Below, piece by piece: positions 9,321 through 17,551 of a stretch of 46,257 bases of DNA (its first letter is position 1; the number at the start of each line of letters is the position of its first letter). The stretch is from contig DYLX01000004.1 of assembly GCA_020721875.1 (NCBI GenBank), positions 59,058-105,314 of the forward strand. The letters run 5' to 3'. The translations under genes were made by a program, and so were the position numbers. Source of the stretch: Leptospira biflexa. Its GTDB lineage: Bacteria > Spirochaetota > Spirochaetia > Treponematales > Rectinemataceae. Under the pieces are notes generated by a model. That model had not been told where the DNA came from. It did no database searches and saw only the letters and a list, made by a program, of their open reading frames with translations.

Positions 9321-10142
9321 TTACAGCAGCTGCGGCGGATTCAATAGGTATCTGTTCGCCCATGCAAGGTATGCAGGAGACGCACTCCGATTTCCTGTCA
9401 GATAAAAATTTGGAGCGCCTCTCTGAAAAGTTTCGTGAGTCTCGTCGGCGCGAACAATTGACTTGAGCGCTGAGATAAGCTTCAATCGAGAGTCGAGACA
9501 GCATACCAGCCGTGAACCCTGCTCATTGAGAAAGCCCGTAATCGCATCTTCGAGCAGTACGAATTGACTGCTTGCCAGAACAATTTTATCGACCTTCGCA
9601 TCGAGCACATATTTGAGATAGGGCGCAACCACAGCTCGAGCGGAGATTGGCTCAGTGAAAGGGAGCTGCTGCTCGACATAATCGACAAGATCCTGAGCAG
9701 GAATGCGAATCACTTCGATATCGGGAGCCTCTCTCGCAATGAGATCGTCGAGAAATGCGTCCTCTGCTGACCTCGCTGTGGTAAAAAGGGCTATTCTGCG
9801 TGTTTTCGAATCGCGCGCCGCCTCAGCGATAGGTGGAGACGCTCCTAGAATTCGCATTGAGCGATGCGTATTTTGGAGGTCTTTGAGCCCGACCTGAACC
9901 GCGGTTAAGCAGGAAATCACAAGGATATCGGGATCAAGCCTAGATCGGATTCTCCTCACTCGTTCAAAAACAATGTCGCGGATTGCCTCGGGGGATTTCG
10001 TTCCATAAGGGAAACCGGCGTCGTCAGCTACATAACTTACCTCGAGCAACGGATAAGCCTTTTGAATCGTAGCGACAAAAGGAAGCCCTCCAATTCCAGA
10101 ATCGAACACGCAGAGGTGCTGACAGTTTTTCTCTTTCGGCAT
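9321..10142 (-). CDS. murI: Glutamate racemase-family protein lacking the second catalytic cysteine
   Basis: Glutamate racemase makes D-glutamate for peptidoglycan with two cysteines acting as acid and base. The 273 residues show FDSGIGGLPF (residues 13-22), FPYGT (44-48) and a first cysteine in SCLTA (C78), where the family has ACNTA. The second motif, normally GCTH, reads ASSQ at 190-193, so the second cysteine is Ser191 and the histidine is Gln193. The DLV segment near residue 151 matches. Either the enzyme is inactive or one-sided, or it uses an altered mechanism. It starts directly at the end of the zinc-ribbon gene. Confidence 0.8.
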   Translation of the reverse strand: MPKEKNCQHLCVFDSGIGGLPFVATIQKAYPLLEVSYVADDAGFPYGTKSPEAIRDIVFERVRRIRSRLDPDILVISCLTAVQVGLKDLQNTHRSMRILGASPPIAEAARDSKTRRIALFTTARSAEDAFLDDLIAREAPDIEVIRIPAQDLVDYVEQQLPFTEPISARAVVAPYLKYVLDAKVDKIVLASSQFVLLEDAITGFLNEQGSRLVCCLDSRLKLISALKSIVRADETHETFQRGAPNFYLTGNRSASPAYLAWANRYLLNPPQLL

Positions 10143-10433
10143 TCAATCCCCAAAAAGTGCATTGAATCGACGTTTCGCATCGTCGGTGGTGACAGGACTG
10201 CCCAAGAGACTCTTCTTCGCCTGATTGTCGACAAGCATAAAGAATTCGCAGTGATTGCGTTTTTCTTTATCGACAACAAGTTCATCGATTGTCTCTGCGC
10301 AGTCCCAGTGTGTGCCTGGCGCATAAAAACGACACATGCGACAAACATGTATGTCAGCGCCGCAAGACGGGCAGACATCGTTGAACCCCGGCTTTTCTCC
10401 ATATCCCAGCGGTGTCCCGCATGCATAACACAT
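10143..10433 (-). CDS. Small zinc-ribbon protein of unknown function
   Basis: This 96-residue protein begins MCYACGTPL. It carries paired Cys motifs (C2/C5, C21/C24, C31/C34, C45, C62), which suggest two zinc knuckles, and the conserved CRFYAPG and VVDKEKRNHCEFF segments. I recall this arrangement from a widespread uncharacterised bacterial family. The start is chosen for the CxxC at the N-terminus and for the promoter just upstream. The longer open frame would begin inside that promoter. There is no Shine-Dalgarno sequence. It heads the murI-rsgA-mutS2 string. Confidence 0.75.
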   Translation of the reverse strand: MCYACGTPLGYGEKPGFNDVCPSCGADIHVCRMCRFYAPGTHWDCAETIDELVVDKEKRNHCEFFMLVDNQAKKSLLGSPVTTDDAKRRFNALFGD

Positions 10434-10439
10434 AGTAAA

Positions 10440-10468
10440 ATAGTACACGCTGCGCGTAACACTTGCAA
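10440..10468 (-). promoter_or_regulatory. Promoter of zinc ribbon-murI-rsgA-mutS2, predicted leaderless
   Basis: On the minus strand TTGCAA (10463-10468), a 17-base spacer and TACTAT (10440-10445) lie 6 bases before the ATG at 10433. The expected transcription start falls on the start codon. Confidence 0.6.
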
Positions 10469-10553
10469 GCATTCTATATACTGCTCTAGATTCGCTCTGT
10501 TCTATAAACAAGCTTCGTAGCAGTAACTACGGCTTGAGAGAGGGGGTATGATC

Positions 10554-11168
10554 ATGTACATTATAAGCATGTATAAAATCATGCCCTGTAAAGTATCGGG
10601 CTGTCTTTCCCCCGCTTTCTCAACAGAAACGCTCTGTTTTCAGCATCTTGCAGAACAGCCAGATCGTCTATCTCGCACCATGAATGAACTCAAACACAAC
10701 ATGACCGTGCTCAACCGTGTTTTTGACGGTGGTTCCTTCCACAGTATAGACTTCTCTCGATTCCGATTTATTGGATGCTCTTTCAGAGGGGCTCAATTCA
10801 AACATATCATGTTTACAGGAGCATCATTCCATCTCTGCTTTTTTGATGATTCTCAATTTATCTCCTGTGATTTCTCCGGCGGCGACATCGATTTTTGTTC
10901 ATTTGGGCAGTCAAATTTCATGGACTGCAGTTTTGAGAACTCTGAGCTGATTCAGACCTCTTTCAATGGGGCAATGTTCACGGATTGCACTTTTTCTGGT
11001 TCAAATCTCTACAATTCACGCTTTATGCTCTGTCAGTTGAATACAGTAAATTTTGACAACTGCGATTTTAAACGCGCCTTCTACATTCCTTCTAATGAAG
11101 CGGGAGTAACCTTCGCGGGATCAAATATCGCCGAGGCAGTGCGTGACCTGGAGCACCTCTACCTATGA
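10554..11168 (+). CDS. Pentapeptide-repeat protein
   Basis: The protein has 204 residues. After an N-terminal Cys-containing segment (CKVSGCLSPAF...CFQHL, possibly a small metal site) it has about 20 tandem repeats of the A/C-x-F-x-x type (for example CSFRGAQFKHIMFTGASF). These form a right-handed quadrilateral beta helix in this family. Functions of such proteins vary, from gyrase mimicry to scaffolding, and none is shown here. I use the ATG at 10554, which lies 7 bases after a GAGGGGG ribosome binding site. The ATG at 10548 is too close to it. It ends in a 4-base overlap with the metallo-hydrolase gene. Confidence 0.85.
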   Translation: MYIISMYKIMPCKVSGCLSPAFSTETLCFQHLAEQPDRLSRTMNELKHNMTVLNRVFDGGSFHSIDFSRFRFIGCSFRGAQFKHIMFTGASFHLCFFDDSQFISCDFSGGDIDFCSFGQSNFMDCSFENSELIQTSFNGAMFTDCTFSGSNLYNSRFMLCQLNTVNFDNCDFKRAFYIPSNEAGVTFAGSNIAEAVRDLEHLYL

Positions 11169-11773
11169 AAATCTATCAACACTATTCGATTTTCGGATTT
11201 TCAAACAGCTACATTGTCGGGAACGAAGAGATTGGCAAAGCGATCATCGTCGACCCAGCAGAACTAACACCCACTATGATCGAGAAAATAGAGCACCATC
11301 ACTTCGAAATATCGGGGATTCTTATAACCCACAATCACAAGCACCATGTGAACGGCCTCTCGACAATCATGAAAATTTACAAACCAACGATTTACGCCTC
11401 AAATGCCAAACTCATGAATTTTCAATGCAGAAAGGTTCGAGATGGCGATAAGATTAGTGAGGCGAATTTCGTAATCGAAGCAATTGCCGTTCCAGGTCAC
11501 TCCCAGGACTCCATCGTGTATCTGCTTGATGGCCTTTTTCTCTTCACAGGCGATGTGCTGCACGCAGGGTTGATTGGAAAGACAAGCAGCGCGTTCAACA
11601 CAAATGCGCTCGCTGAGCGAATCGCTCAAAAACTTTTTATTCTGCCCGATCGAATTGTCCTGTTCCCAGGGCATGGTCCCCCCAGCACCATCGGTACCGA
11701 AAAGAAGAGCAATGTCTCATTCAAAGCAGGATTCGCCGAAAAAATTCGTTCGAACTACGATTTCTTTGTGTGA
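11165..11773 (+). CDS. Metallo-beta-lactamase-fold hydrolase with altered metal motif
   Basis: The 202 residues have the glyoxalase II-like order: THNHKHH (residues 55-61), PGHSQDS, FTGDVLHAG and FPGHGP, which supply the usual His and Asp metal ligands. The signature is normally HxHxDH. Here the Asp is His60, so the second metal site may be lost or changed. Family members hydrolyse thioesters, phosphodiesters or lactones, and the substrate cannot be read from the sequence. The start codon overlaps the pentapeptide gene stop (ATGA), so the two are probably coupled. Confidence 0.85.
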   Translation: MKIYQHYSIFGFSNSYIVGNEEIGKAIIVDPAELTPTMIEKIEHHHFEISGILITHNHKHHVNGLSTIMKIYKPTIYASNAKLMNFQCRKVRDGDKISEANFVIEAIAVPGHSQDSIVYLLDGLFLFTGDVLHAGLIGKTSSAFNTNALAERIAQKLFILPDRIVLFPGHGPPSTIGTEKKSNVSFKAGFAEKIRSNYDFFV

Positions 11774-11835
11774 TTGGCACAGAGACTTAGGCGCGCTCAG
11801 AGAACGGCGATTGAAACACGCCCGCGCCCAGCGTT

Positions 11836-13113
11836 CTATTCACCAAGGGTCCCTGAAAGCTTCTTGTACATGTCGATTCTCGAACACCAATCTCCATGCA
11901 CCATCACGAGATGGTTGCCGAGCGGTTTGGTAAGAAGCTCATCGGCCTTCTCTGAGGGTATTAAGAGCTTGGCCTGCGTTCTGCAAAGCCCCTCTTCACG
12001 CGGACTTGCGTTCACACGAGCGCCGCAGCACCACACTCGATCAAGCCCAGCGCCACCGATCCGTACAAGGGTAACATTTCCTTCGGGAACGATACCCGCA
12101 ATCGCCACACCAAGCCCTGACTCGAAGTGGCTTCGGAGTCCATAGCTCGTGAGGATCGATCTCGGAGAGGTGCAATGCGCAATAAGGATTTCTGAGCTTT
12201 CCTTATTATCGGCCACCGAGATTCGCGATGGATTAGCCATCCAGCCTATTTGCCCCGTGAGAAGTCTTAGCCAGTGCAGTCCAATAATCGAGGGGATGTC
12301 GCCCTCACAACCCGCATCGATGCCCTCATCCGCAAGCGCAGAGAGCGCGAGACATCCAGTGCTTCTATCTTGAAGCACAAGGTCGAAGCAGCGCAGAGTG
12401 AGCGCGTTGAGTTTGTACTTTTGAACGATTGTCCGCAAAGCTTCGAGGATGTCCATCGACTTTCGTATGTCAACGTCGGTCGCCTCTCGGAAAAACTCAG
12501 CTTTCTCTTTCATGGTATCGCCTACTGCTAACGGGGCAGAGATCGACCGCACACGTTTAATTTCTGTGGTAAGCTCGCTAAAGGGAACCTCAACAAGCTG
12601 AACTCCCCAGGCCGACTTGGCCTCCTCGCCTCCTTGACTCGATGCGATCAACCAATCCGAGGGTTTACCCACTACACCGATCCGCACCGAGCGCATCGCT
12701 TGGATCGTGGCAGTAGCCGCAATGATATCGCGCAAACCCGCCCCTTGGAATGAACCTTGCGCATCCGCTTGTACAATGCTTCCATAACCGCCGAGCTGTC
12801 GGATCTTCGCGAGAATTTCGAGCGATGCCGGGAGTGAATTATGCGAAGAATGTGCGAGAATAATGATGGGTAATTTTCGCTCGAGTATCCGCTCTGCTGC
12901 GATCTTCTTCATCGCATCGGCTTCAGTTCCGCCGGTCAGCACAAAAATAAAAAGGGGAAGATCTGGATTTCTATCAACAAGGTTCGTAGCATTAAGAGCC
13001 TGCGCTTCGCCGCCCTGCTCCGCCAGTGCGCTTGTAAACTTTTCCAGCAACAGCCGCGTGCTCCGCTCATCGTGCAGCACTGAGGCGACCACTGCATATT
13101 GAAAGAGAGCCAT
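11836..13113 (-). CDS. L-fucose/L-arabinose isomerase-like protein
   Basis: The 425 residues resemble the FucI/AraA-like fold. An N-terminal alpha/beta domain contains a TGGTE loop and a LAHSSHNSLPA segment. The middle has LTLRCFDLV and EGDIPSIIGLHWLRLLTG with acidic residues in the positions of the isomerase metal ligands. The C-terminal part has an AHCTSP and MVHGDWCSRI pattern. Such proteins are often annotated fucose isomerase-like with no proven substrate. I use the ATG at 13113 because AAGGAG lies at the right distance. The one two codons upstream abuts the site. It lies 13 bases after hemW, probably in the lepB operon. Confidence 0.65.
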   Translation of the reverse strand: MALFQYAVVASVLHDERSTRLLLEKFTSALAEQGGEAQALNATNLVDRNPDLPLFIFVLTGGTEADAMKKIAAERILERKLPIIILAHSSHNSLPASLEILAKIRQLGGYGSIVQADAQGSFQGAGLRDIIAATATIQAMRSVRIGVVGKPSDWLIASSQGGEEAKSAWGVQLVEVPFSELTTEIKRVRSISAPLAVGDTMKEKAEFFREATDVDIRKSMDILEALRTIVQKYKLNALTLRCFDLVLQDRSTGCLALSALADEGIDAGCEGDIPSIIGLHWLRLLTGQIGWMANPSRISVADNKESSEILIAHCTSPRSILTSYGLRSHFESGLGVAIAGIVPEGNVTLVRIGGAGLDRVWCCGARVNASPREEGLCRTQAKLLIPSEKADELLTKPLGNHLVMVHGDWCSRIDMYKKLSGTLGE

Positions 13114-13126
13114 ATACATCTCCTTT

Positions 13127-14362
13127 TTATGAAAGTTCTTCCATACATTCTACGAGGAATCTATTCAGGATATCGAAATTTCGCGGGTAAAGCGACACCT
13201 CGTCTCCACGCCACACTAGTTCGCTTTTCCAGCGCGCCAAGGTACGCGGGAGGATCGAGAAGAGTCGAATCCCGAAAAGCGCTTCTATTTTTTTTGTATC
13301 AACACCGCGAGCTGTCCTAAACCCCATCATTAAAAACTCAAAAAGGGCTGTATTTCGATCAATCCGCTCAATGTTCGGGGGAATAGTAGAAGGATTATCA
13401 GTATAGCGCGCGAGGTCAATGTTGCCAGTCATCCGTAGAAGCGAGCCCAGCATGCTCGGATTATCCGGATCTCGCAGATGAAGGGTACTCACTGCGCCGC
13501 TCCCGACACCGAGATAAGGTTCCATGTTCCAGTACGCCGCGTTGTGCCTGCACTCATGCCCCTTTCGCGCATAATTCGAGACTTCGTAGCGATAGAATCC
13601 TACCGATTCCAGAAATTCGTCAGCGATGAGCCGAAGTTCAGCCAGATCATCCGCATCCGGCATGCTGAGTTCGCCCGCCTTGACGCGGTGCTCGAGCGCA
13701 GTACCATACTCTAGAGTAAGATCATAGAGCGAAAGGTGTGCCACCTGCGGCGCAAGTTCTGACAGTGTTGTCAAGAGTTGCGTTTTCGCCATAGTCATGA
13801 AATTGGCCATTCCAGGTCGGTGTGGAATACCCACCAAAAGGTCGAGAGAGAGATCAAAGGGATAGGTACGTGCTCGTTCGAGCGCCGCACGCGATTCTGC
13901 GATGGATCCGATGCGCCCCAGAAGGTCCCACTCCTCAACTGAAAGTGTCTGGATGCCAAGTGACAGCCGGGTTACTCCTGACTCGGCGAGTATTTCGAGG
14001 AATTGTTCGCTGAGACTCTCTGGATTCGCCTCAATAGTCCACTCACATCCATGTGCTGCGTATGTTGAGAGCGCGGTGAGAAGCTTCTCGAGGCTCCTTT
14101 TGTCCAGCACCGAGGGGGTTCCGCCTCCGATGTAAATTGTATCGAATGAATTCGTACCACAAGAGGAAGACCATACGCGTAACTGCTCAAGCAATGCGTC
14201 GATGTAGGGAGCCTGTGGGTAGGCAGTAGACCTGACTGAAAAGAAATCACAGTAGGAGCACCGTCCCGCGCAAAAAGGAATGTGCAGGTAGAGCGATCGT
14301 GGAGGAAATTGAGTATAGGCAGGAGGAATCGCGCTCAGGAGCATGCCGGCATCTAGGTTCAT
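13127..14362 (-). CDS. hemW: Radical SAM heme chaperone HemW-like protein
   Basis: The 411 residues contain the radical SAM cluster motif CAGRCSYC (C31, C35, C38), the GGGTPS motif, EANPES, and the HN-x-x-YW motif (RHNAAYWN) that marks HemW-type proteins. HemW transfers heme; older annotation called this group oxygen-independent coproporphyrinogen oxidase. The start is taken at 14362 because the ATG overlaps the stop of the upstream gene by 4 bases (ATGA). A longer frame begins 10 codons earlier. No other heme gene is visible nearby. Confidence 0.9.
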   Translation of the reverse strand: MNLDAGMLLSAIPPAYTQFPPRSLYLHIPFCAGRCSYCDFFSVRSTAYPQAPYIDALLEQLRVWSSSCGTNSFDTIYIGGGTPSVLDKRSLEKLLTALSTYAAHGCEWTIEANPESLSEQFLEILAESGVTRLSLGIQTLSVEEWDLLGRIGSIAESRAALERARTYPFDLSLDLLVGIPHRPGMANFMTMAKTQLLTTLSELAPQVAHLSLYDLTLEYGTALEHRVKAGELSMPDADDLAELRLIADEFLESVGFYRYEVSNYARKGHECRHNAAYWNMEPYLGVGSGAVSTLHLRDPDNPSMLGSLLRMTGNIDLARYTDNPSTIPPNIERIDRNTALFEFLMMGFRTARGVDTKKIEALFGIRLFSILPRTLARWKSELVWRGDEVSLYPRNFDILNRFLVECMEELS

Positions 14363-14940
14363 TGCACGGGACCAATCGCTGAGAGGGGCCATATCCTGAA
14401 AATCGCTTTACCCTTGATCAACGACGACGAAACAAGTCGCAGTTTGGTTGCACGCGTGCCAGGATCCTGCTGATCGTTCGAAAGGATAAAAGTTAGATCC
14501 TTCTTCTCATTTGTCGAATTGTCTTCTATTGAAGACACTCGCATAAAGGTGGGAACTGAGAATGAATCGCCGTATTCATTTTTGAGGATCGAGAGGCGTT
14601 GGAAAGTCAGGAATCTGATCGCAGCATCAACGAAGCGCTGTCGAGCCGGGACAATAAGCTCGTAACCGTCGCTAATGAGCACCACATCTCCAATACTCGC
14701 CCCGCCGGCGAGTCCTTCAGGCATGCCCTTAATACGCAGGACATAGGGCACAACGAGCACAATGTCGCCTTTGTGGAGACTCGGCACCATTGCATCATTC
14801 TCAATCCGCCAGGTCTGCGTCACCAAAGATCGCGCCACCAGGCAGAGCACGATGAGGATCGCGATATTAGTTATAATTCTCGCTCGCTTCTTGCTCCTGT
14901 CGATTTTTTCAGCATATCGCACAGGCCTACGACTCAACAT
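14359..14940 (-). CDS. Degenerate signal peptidase I paralogue
   Basis: This 193-residue protein has a basic N-terminus, one membrane segment (about residues 22-40) and the S26 signature region NDAMVPSLHKGDIVLV. In active signal peptidases the residue before Met is the serine nucleophile; here it is Ala50. The box with the catalytic lysine (KRDIG in the neighbour) is replaced by a region reading ARQRFVDAA. The C-terminal part keeps a beta-rich fold with an SNDQQDPGTRA segment in the place of GDNRDNSRDA. It lies 13 bases downstream of intact lepB and overlaps hemW. It was probably produced by duplication and has since become a non-proteolytic partner or a decaying copy. Confidence 0.7.
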   Translation of the reverse strand: MLSRRPVRYAEKIDRSKKRARIITNIAILIVLCLVARSLVTQTWRIENDAMVPSLHKGDIVLVVPYVLRIKGMPEGLAGGASIGDVVLISDGYELIVPARQRFVDAAIRFLTFQRLSILKNEYGDSFSVPTFMRVSSIEDNSTNEKKDLTFILSNDQQDPGTRATKLRLVSSSLIKGKAIFRIWPLSAIGPVQ

Positions 14941-14953
14941 TCGCCTCTCTCAG

Positions 14954-15928
14954 CTATTTGATTCTGCCCATCCTGCTCAATGGGAAATAGATAAACAGCG
15001 CGTGACCTAACACTTTCTTTTCGGCGACTGGCCCAAAGTAGCGCGCGTCGCGGGAGTTGTCCCGGTTGTCTCCCATGGGAAAGACTCTCGAATCCGCGAT
15101 GTACCATCCTACCTCATAGCGCTGTGCGAGCTGTGCGTTCCGTGTATCCGATGGATTGGCGTCTCTAAGGGTGGTCACCCGGCTCATATCATATTGAAAG
15201 GCGTCCTTGTTCGCGTTCTGGGCGAGCGGTGTTCCAATGCGCATCGGTAGCGGGAGGTTCAGCTCTGCGTATGCGGACGCCACCCCCACATTGTTGATCT
15301 CAGAATATTCCGCAGGGGTGACAAGGCGATGCGTTTTTACGGGAAGATTCATCCCTGTCATCAGCGTCTTTTCGTCTATGAACGATGATGCGCCGCGCGG
15401 CTTAATCGCGACTTCTCCATCTCTCACTCGTATTGTATCGCCGCCAACACCGATATCGCGCTTGATGAGGTAGTGTACCCGAGGTTGTCCGGAAGGGTCT
15501 CTGTCGATGTCGACGAGTGTGAAGGTGACCATATACAGAAGCTGCTGGAAGATATTGTAGAACGGCCCCCGTGAAAGGTATGAAGGGTTCTCGAAGATGA
15601 TGACATTGCCACGGTGCGGTTTTGTCAATCCGGGAGTTTTCAGCACACCGGGAAGCAGCTCAGGTCCGTATGAAAGTTTGTCGACAAAAATCATATCACC
15701 GATGAGTAGTGTATTTTGCATCGACTCCGAGGGAATGCGATATGCCTGAAACACATACTGATTGATGACAAGGACGACACATGCTGCCCAGAGAATCGCA
15801 TAGATCCAATCGACGACAGGATGGCGTCTCTGCTGTTTCATTTTTTCGCGGAGAGCCTTTTTCTTCCTTCGAGTGAGAACTTCTTCTGAGTATCCAATGA
15901 GTCTATCGACGAAATCCACTCTTTTCAT
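14954..15928 (-). CDS. lepB: Signal peptidase I
   Basis: LepB removes signal peptides from Sec- and Tat-exported proteins at the inner membrane. The 324 residues have a cytoplasmic basic segment, a membrane helix (about 41-57), the serine box IPSESMQNTL (Ser69), the lysine box IKRDIGVGGD (Lys156) and MGDNRDNSRDARYFGPV. An insertion of roughly 70 residues between the Lys box and the last box is larger than in E. coli. It is the first gene of a minus-strand string with its inactive paralogue, hemW and an isomerase-like gene. No ribosome binding site is seen; see the promoter. Confidence 0.95.
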   Translation of the reverse strand: MKRVDFVDRLIGYSEEVLTRRKKKALREKMKQQRRHPVVDWIYAILWAACVVLVINQYVFQAYRIPSESMQNTLLIGDMIFVDKLSYGPELLPGVLKTPGLTKPHRGNVIIFENPSYLSRGPFYNIFQQLLYMVTFTLVDIDRDPSGQPRVHYLIKRDIGVGGDTIRVRDGEVAIKPRGASSFIDEKTLMTGMNLPVKTHRLVTPAEYSEINNVGVASAYAELNLPLPMRIGTPLAQNANKDAFQYDMSRVTTLRDANPSDTRNAQLAQRYEVGWYIADSRVFPMGDNRDNSRDARYFGPVAEKKVLGHALFIYFPLSRMGRIK

Positions 15929-15937
15929 TTCGATATC

Positions 15938-15966
15938 AAGCTATCATGAGCGCATATCGTTGACAA
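15938..15966 (-). promoter_or_regulatory. lepB promoter, predicted leaderless, -35 shared with divergent gene
   Basis: On the minus strand TTGTCA (15961-15966), a 17-base spacer and TAGCTT (15938-15943) lie 9 bases before the lepB ATG. The -35 box overlaps the -35 box of the plus-strand promoter by five bases. Confidence 0.4.
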
Positions 15967-15988
15967 GACGGTGCCCTTCGGCTAGGCT
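15960..15988 (+). promoter_or_regulatory. Promoter of PEGA/FGE-like gene, predicted leaderless
   Basis: A consensus -35 TTGACA (15960-15965), a 17-base spacer and a weak -10 TAGGCT (15983-15988) lie 9 bases before the ATG at 15998. There is no ribosome binding site. It mirrors the lepB promoter. Confidence 0.4.
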
Positions 15989-15997
15989 TGACCTGCA

Positions 15998-17551
15998 ATG
16001 AAAGAGTCCGAGAAAATCACCGAGCAGGACATCGCTCAGACAAAAGTCAAGCTCAAATCCATGTTAGGCGTAAATCCTCGAATATATGTTCCTGCTATAT
16101 ATATACTTATAATTTTTATTCTTGTATTTTTCATCTTCGTCAATCCCGCGCTGAAAAATCCAGGCGCACAGCTTGTGTTCAAGGGAACGCCCGAGGCAGC
16201 AGCTGTATACATTGATGGCGCATACCAGGGAAACAGCCTCGATGGTGTTCATGCCAGACCAGGAAAACATCAGCTTCGAATTCAGAAGCTTGGATTTTCC
16301 TCCCAGACTCTCGATATCGCCGTCCCCAACCGTATTTTCGCGACGATCCTTTTTCCTCCCAAAGTGCGTATAGCCTACGAGCTCAAGCCGGATTCGGCAT
16401 CGGCAATTCTCACTCCTTCCTTCTCCAACTTCGCAATGTGGTCGCTCACCGGCAGGCCGAGCGCAATCTACCAGATTCCCATGACCCTTTCCGAATCGGC
16501 GCGCGATCTCTCGGTATTCTCCCCTGCTGAACGCACGGATCTGGCTTCACCCTTGCTCGCAGCGAGCATGAGCATGGCCGAGAATTCAAGCTCGCTCCGC
16601 GATGCACTATACGCTTCATCTGCGCTGGGCGCGCCAGGCGCCAGCCCACTCGGCTACATCTCGCTTGCGCGATCGGCGGCGGCGCTTTTGGCAAGTTCAC
16701 CTAATTTCTCCGTCGCCCTCTCCGAAATCGTGTCCGAAAAGCAGTTCCCCGGGATCAAAGACGCCGCCGCCTCGGCCACACATCAAGTGGAAGTTCTGAG
16801 CCCTACGCACCCTCCTCGCTCCGGCAGCATCTCTATTGGACCACTATCGTTCATCATGTTCGCGCCAGGTTCGGTACGCAGCGTCCTCACCACACCCGGT
16901 GGGACACAGGTTCCCTACGCGGCTTCCACACCGGCATTCGGGCTCTCTTCGACTGAAGTCACACGCGCCGAGTTCAACCGATTCCTTTCCCAGAATCCGC
17001 AGTGGAAACCCGAAAACAGAGCTTCTCTCATTGCGAAGGGATTGGCCGATACTTCATACCTCGCCACCTACGATCCATCCAAATCCGACACCGTTCCCAT
17101 TACAGGGGTTTCGTGGTTTGCCGCGAGTGCGTACTGCGATTGGCTGAGCGCACAAGCTCCGGCAGGTTACAAGGTTGTGCTTCCCACCGAGGCTATGTGG
17201 AATGCGGCCTCCATCAATAGCGCGAAGAATCCCACAGCCTTTGGTGTGTTCAGCGATCGCTCTGCATCGGGGCCTCTACCGGTCGGGTCTGCAGGTCGGG
17301 ACAGCCTCGGGTTCGCCGACCTTTACGGCAATGTCTGGGAGTGGACCTCGGATGGATTCAGGCCTTACCCCTGGATTTGGGATAGCTCAAGTACCTTTGC
17401 GGATCTCACTTCGGCTATCGGCTCAAAAACCGTGCTCGGCGGCTGCTGGGCGATTAAGCCCGAGTCGATATCCGCCGGCATGCGCGGTCCTGTCCCCGCC
17501 ACTCATGCCTCTGAATTCCTTGGGTTTAGGCCGGCTATAGTAAAAAAATGA
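15998..17551 (+). CDS. Membrane-anchored PEGA and FGE-sulfatase-like domain protein
   Basis: The 517 residues have a short charged cytoplasmic N-terminus, one transmembrane helix (about 31-48) and a PEGA-like domain (about 57-115, with AVYIDGAYQGNS and PGKHQLRIQKLGF). A low-complexity Ser/Ala-rich middle follows, then a C-terminal formylglycine-enzyme-like domain (about 290-515, with STEVTRAEFNRFL, VSWFAASAYCDWLS, LPTEAMWNAA, LYGNVWEWTSDGF and the final GFRPAIV). The paired active-site cysteines of true formylglycine-generating enzymes are not evident, so a binding or structural role at the cell envelope is more likely. It overlaps smpB by 4 bases. Confidence 0.8.
   Translation: MKESEKITEQDIAQTKVKLKSMLGVNPRIYVPAIYILIIFILVFFIFVNPALKNPGAQLVFKGTPEAAAVYIDGAYQGNSLDGVHARPGKHQLRIQKLGFSSQTLDIAVPNRIFATILFPPKVRIAYELKPDSASAILTPSFSNFAMWSLTGRPSAIYQIPMTLSESARDLSVFSPAERTDLASPLLAASMSMAENSSSLRDALYASSALGAPGASPLGYISLARSAAALLASSPNFSVALSEIVSEKQFPGIKDAAASATHQVEVLSPTHPPRSGSISIGPLSFIMFAPGSVRSVLTTPGGTQVPYAASTPAFGLSSTEVTRAEFNRFLSQNPQWKPENRASLIAKGLADTSYLATYDPSKSDTVPITGVSWFAASAYCDWLSAQAPAGYKVVLPTEAMWNAASINSAKNPTAFGVFSDRSASGPLPVGSAGRDSLGFADLYGNVWEWTSDGFRPYPWIWDSSSTFADLTSAIGSKTVLGGCWAIKPESISAGMRGPVPATHASEFLGFRPAIVKK

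Noticed and set aside
10503..10508. TATAAA as a -10 box for the pentapeptide gene
   Set aside because: No acceptable -35 box lies at 16-18 bases upstream, so the promoter is not called.
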